Below, in pieces: positions 63,287 through 64,000 of a stretch of 64,000 nt of DNA; position 1 is the stretch's first letter; each line of letters starts with the position of its first letter. The DNA comes from Paractinoplanes atraurantiacus (GTDB taxonomy: Bacteria; Actinomycetota; Actinomycetes; Mycobacteriales; Micromonosporaceae), in assembly GCF_900215205.1 (NCBI RefSeq), contig NZ_OBDY01000008.1, positions 1 to 64,000 on the forward strand, written 5' to 3'. The position numbers and the translations under genes are program-made. Below the pieces are notes generated by a model. That model worked only from the letters and a program-made list of their open reading frames with translations, did no database searches and was not told the DNA's origin.

Positions 63287-63341
63287 TGGTGGCCTGCGCC
63301 GGTACACGGAAGGCCGGCCACGCAGGAGAGGAGCTCGGTTC

Positions 63342-64000
63342 ATGGCAGTCATCACCGCTTCGGCCCGTACCGCCGACGCCGGCACGGTCCCGGCCCCCGA
63401 GACCAACGCCGACGGCGCCAGCGAGCTGATCACGGCGATGGCCGCGATGCCGGTCGGTCACCCGTCCCGCGCGGCCCTGCGCGACCGGGCGATCGAGGCC
63501 TGGCTGCCGCTGGCCCGTCACCTCGCCCAGCGCTACAGCGGCCGCGGCGAGCCCACCGACGACCTGGTACAGACCGCGACGGTCGGCCTGATCAAGGCGG
63601 TGGACCGCTTCGACGCCGACCGCGGCGTCGACTTCGCGGGCTACGCCATCCCGACCATCATCGGCGAGATCAAGCGCCACTTCCGCGACCGCACGTGGTC
63701 GGTGCGGGTGCCGCGCCGCCTGCAGGAGCTGCGGCTGGCGATCACCGAGGCCAACAACACGCTGACCCATACGCTGGGCCGGGCGCCGACGGTGGCCGAC
63801 ATCGCCGCCCACCTGAACGTGACCGAGGAAGACGTCCTGGAAGGCCTGGAGGGAGCGCGCGCGTACAACGCGACGTCGCTGTCGACACCGGTCTCGGCGG
63901 ACGGCACCACCGAACTGGGTGACACCCTCGGGGGTGAGGACAGCGAGTTCGAGCTGGCGGAGACGCGGGCGGCCCTGGGGCCGGCGCTGGCGACGCTGGA
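63342..64000 (+). CDS. SigB/SigF/SigG-family RNA polymerase sigma factor, cut by the window end
   Basis: At least 219 residues, open to the edge. ATG 63342 has AGGAGAGGAG upstream. After an Ala/Thr-rich N-terminus come region 1.2/2 (LPLARHLAQRYSGRGEPTDDLVQTATVGLIKAVDRFDADRGVDFAGYAIPTIIGEIKRHFRD, then WSVRVPRRLQEL, a hallmark of this group) and region 3 (LTHTLGRAPTVADIAAHLNVTEEDVLEGLEGARAYNATSLSTPV). Region 4 lies past the edge. It is the expected output of the STAS/RsbW/phosphatase genes next to it and is divergent from the giant hybrid. Confidence 0.93.
   Translation, partial: MAVITASARTADAGTVPAPETNADGASELITAMAAMPVGHPSRAALRDRAIEAWLPLARHLAQRYSGRGEPTDDLVQTATVGLIKAVDRFDADRGVDFAGYAIPTIIGEIKRHFRDRTWSVRVPRRLQELRLAITEANNTLTHTLGRAPTVADIAAHLNVTEEDVLEGLEGARAYNATSLSTPVSADGTTELGDTLGGEDSEFELAETRAALGPALATL

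Noticed and set aside
1..64000. Prophage, integrative element or attachment site
   Set aside because: No integrase, excisionase, phage structural gene or tRNA-adjacent direct repeat was found; only one insertion sequence is visible.

Overview
The window is one stretch of a very GC-rich actinobacterial chromosome, most likely from the Micromonosporaceae (Actinoplanes or a close relative). The evidence is the GC content, the frequent GTG and TTG starts, start codons placed 6-8 bases after a TANNNT box (leaderless transcripts), many GTGA/ATGA stop-start overlaps, and lineage-typical families: DUF5753 XRE regulators, DUF6230/DUF6114, an AfsR-like NB-ARC regulator, a mycothiol-dependent-type DinB/MPI protein and an F420/PPOX-type oxidoreductase. 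The genus is an inference. No tRNA, rRNA, CRISPR array, integrase or prophage was seen.

Layout. 1-5400: an IS110 transposase with its non-coding end, two related small proteins flanking a GAF regulator, and a membrane diguanylate cyclase. 5300-12800: small metabolic enzymes (PPOX, flavin monooxygenase, NTF2-like, NmrA, SDR, epoxide-hydrolase-like), each beside a TetR or MarR repressor with visible palindromic operators, then an aldo/keto reductase pseudogene. 12800-21100: a small membrane protein, a large bacterial NLR-like NACHT-LRR ATPase (candidate phage defence), a membrane EEP-family hydrolase and a secreted multidomain glycan-active protein. 21200-27000: an XRE/DUF5753 regulator pair, small hypotheticals, an amidohydrolase with its TetR, and a scar holding a permease remnant and a broken HNH/DUF3883-type restriction gene. 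27000-34000: a phosphotransferase, then an agmatine degradation operon (N-carbamoylputrescine amidase, agmatine deiminase, putrescine oxidase) facing its TetR, a hemerythrin protein, an HxlR and a ROK regulator. 34000-41700: a DUF1479 gene under ROK operators and a cell-envelope sugar cluster that resembles the mycobacterial methylthioxylose locus, followed by a membrane MsrP/sulfite-oxidase-like molybdoenzyme. 41700-49200: a two-component system, a SigE-type sigma factor with a three-repeat membrane partner, a class A PBP and an AfsR-like STAND regulator. 49200-57500: a DinB/MPI-like protein carrying two inserted repeats, the secreted protein/DUF6230/DUF6114 group, topoisomerase IB, Kup potassium uptake, a HAD phosphatase and DUF808. 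57600-64000: a SigB/SigF-type partner-switching module (three STAS proteins, an RsbW-like kinase, a 1338-residue sensor kinase-SpoIIE phosphatase hybrid) beside a sigma factor gene with a recognisable GTTT/GGGAAT promoter; the sigma gene runs off the end.

The most unusual signals are: (i) a roughly 105-base repeat with paired DnaA-box-like motifs, inserted in frame, in the same orientation and the same reading frame, inside two unrelated genes (36925-37036 and 49780-49885); (ii) in-frame minisatellites, several with an 18-base period, inside five genes; (iii) the NACHT-LRR gene; (iv) the methylthioxylose-like cluster joined to an MsrP-like molybdoenzyme; (v) the giant partner-switching hybrid with its own sigma-type promoter next door.
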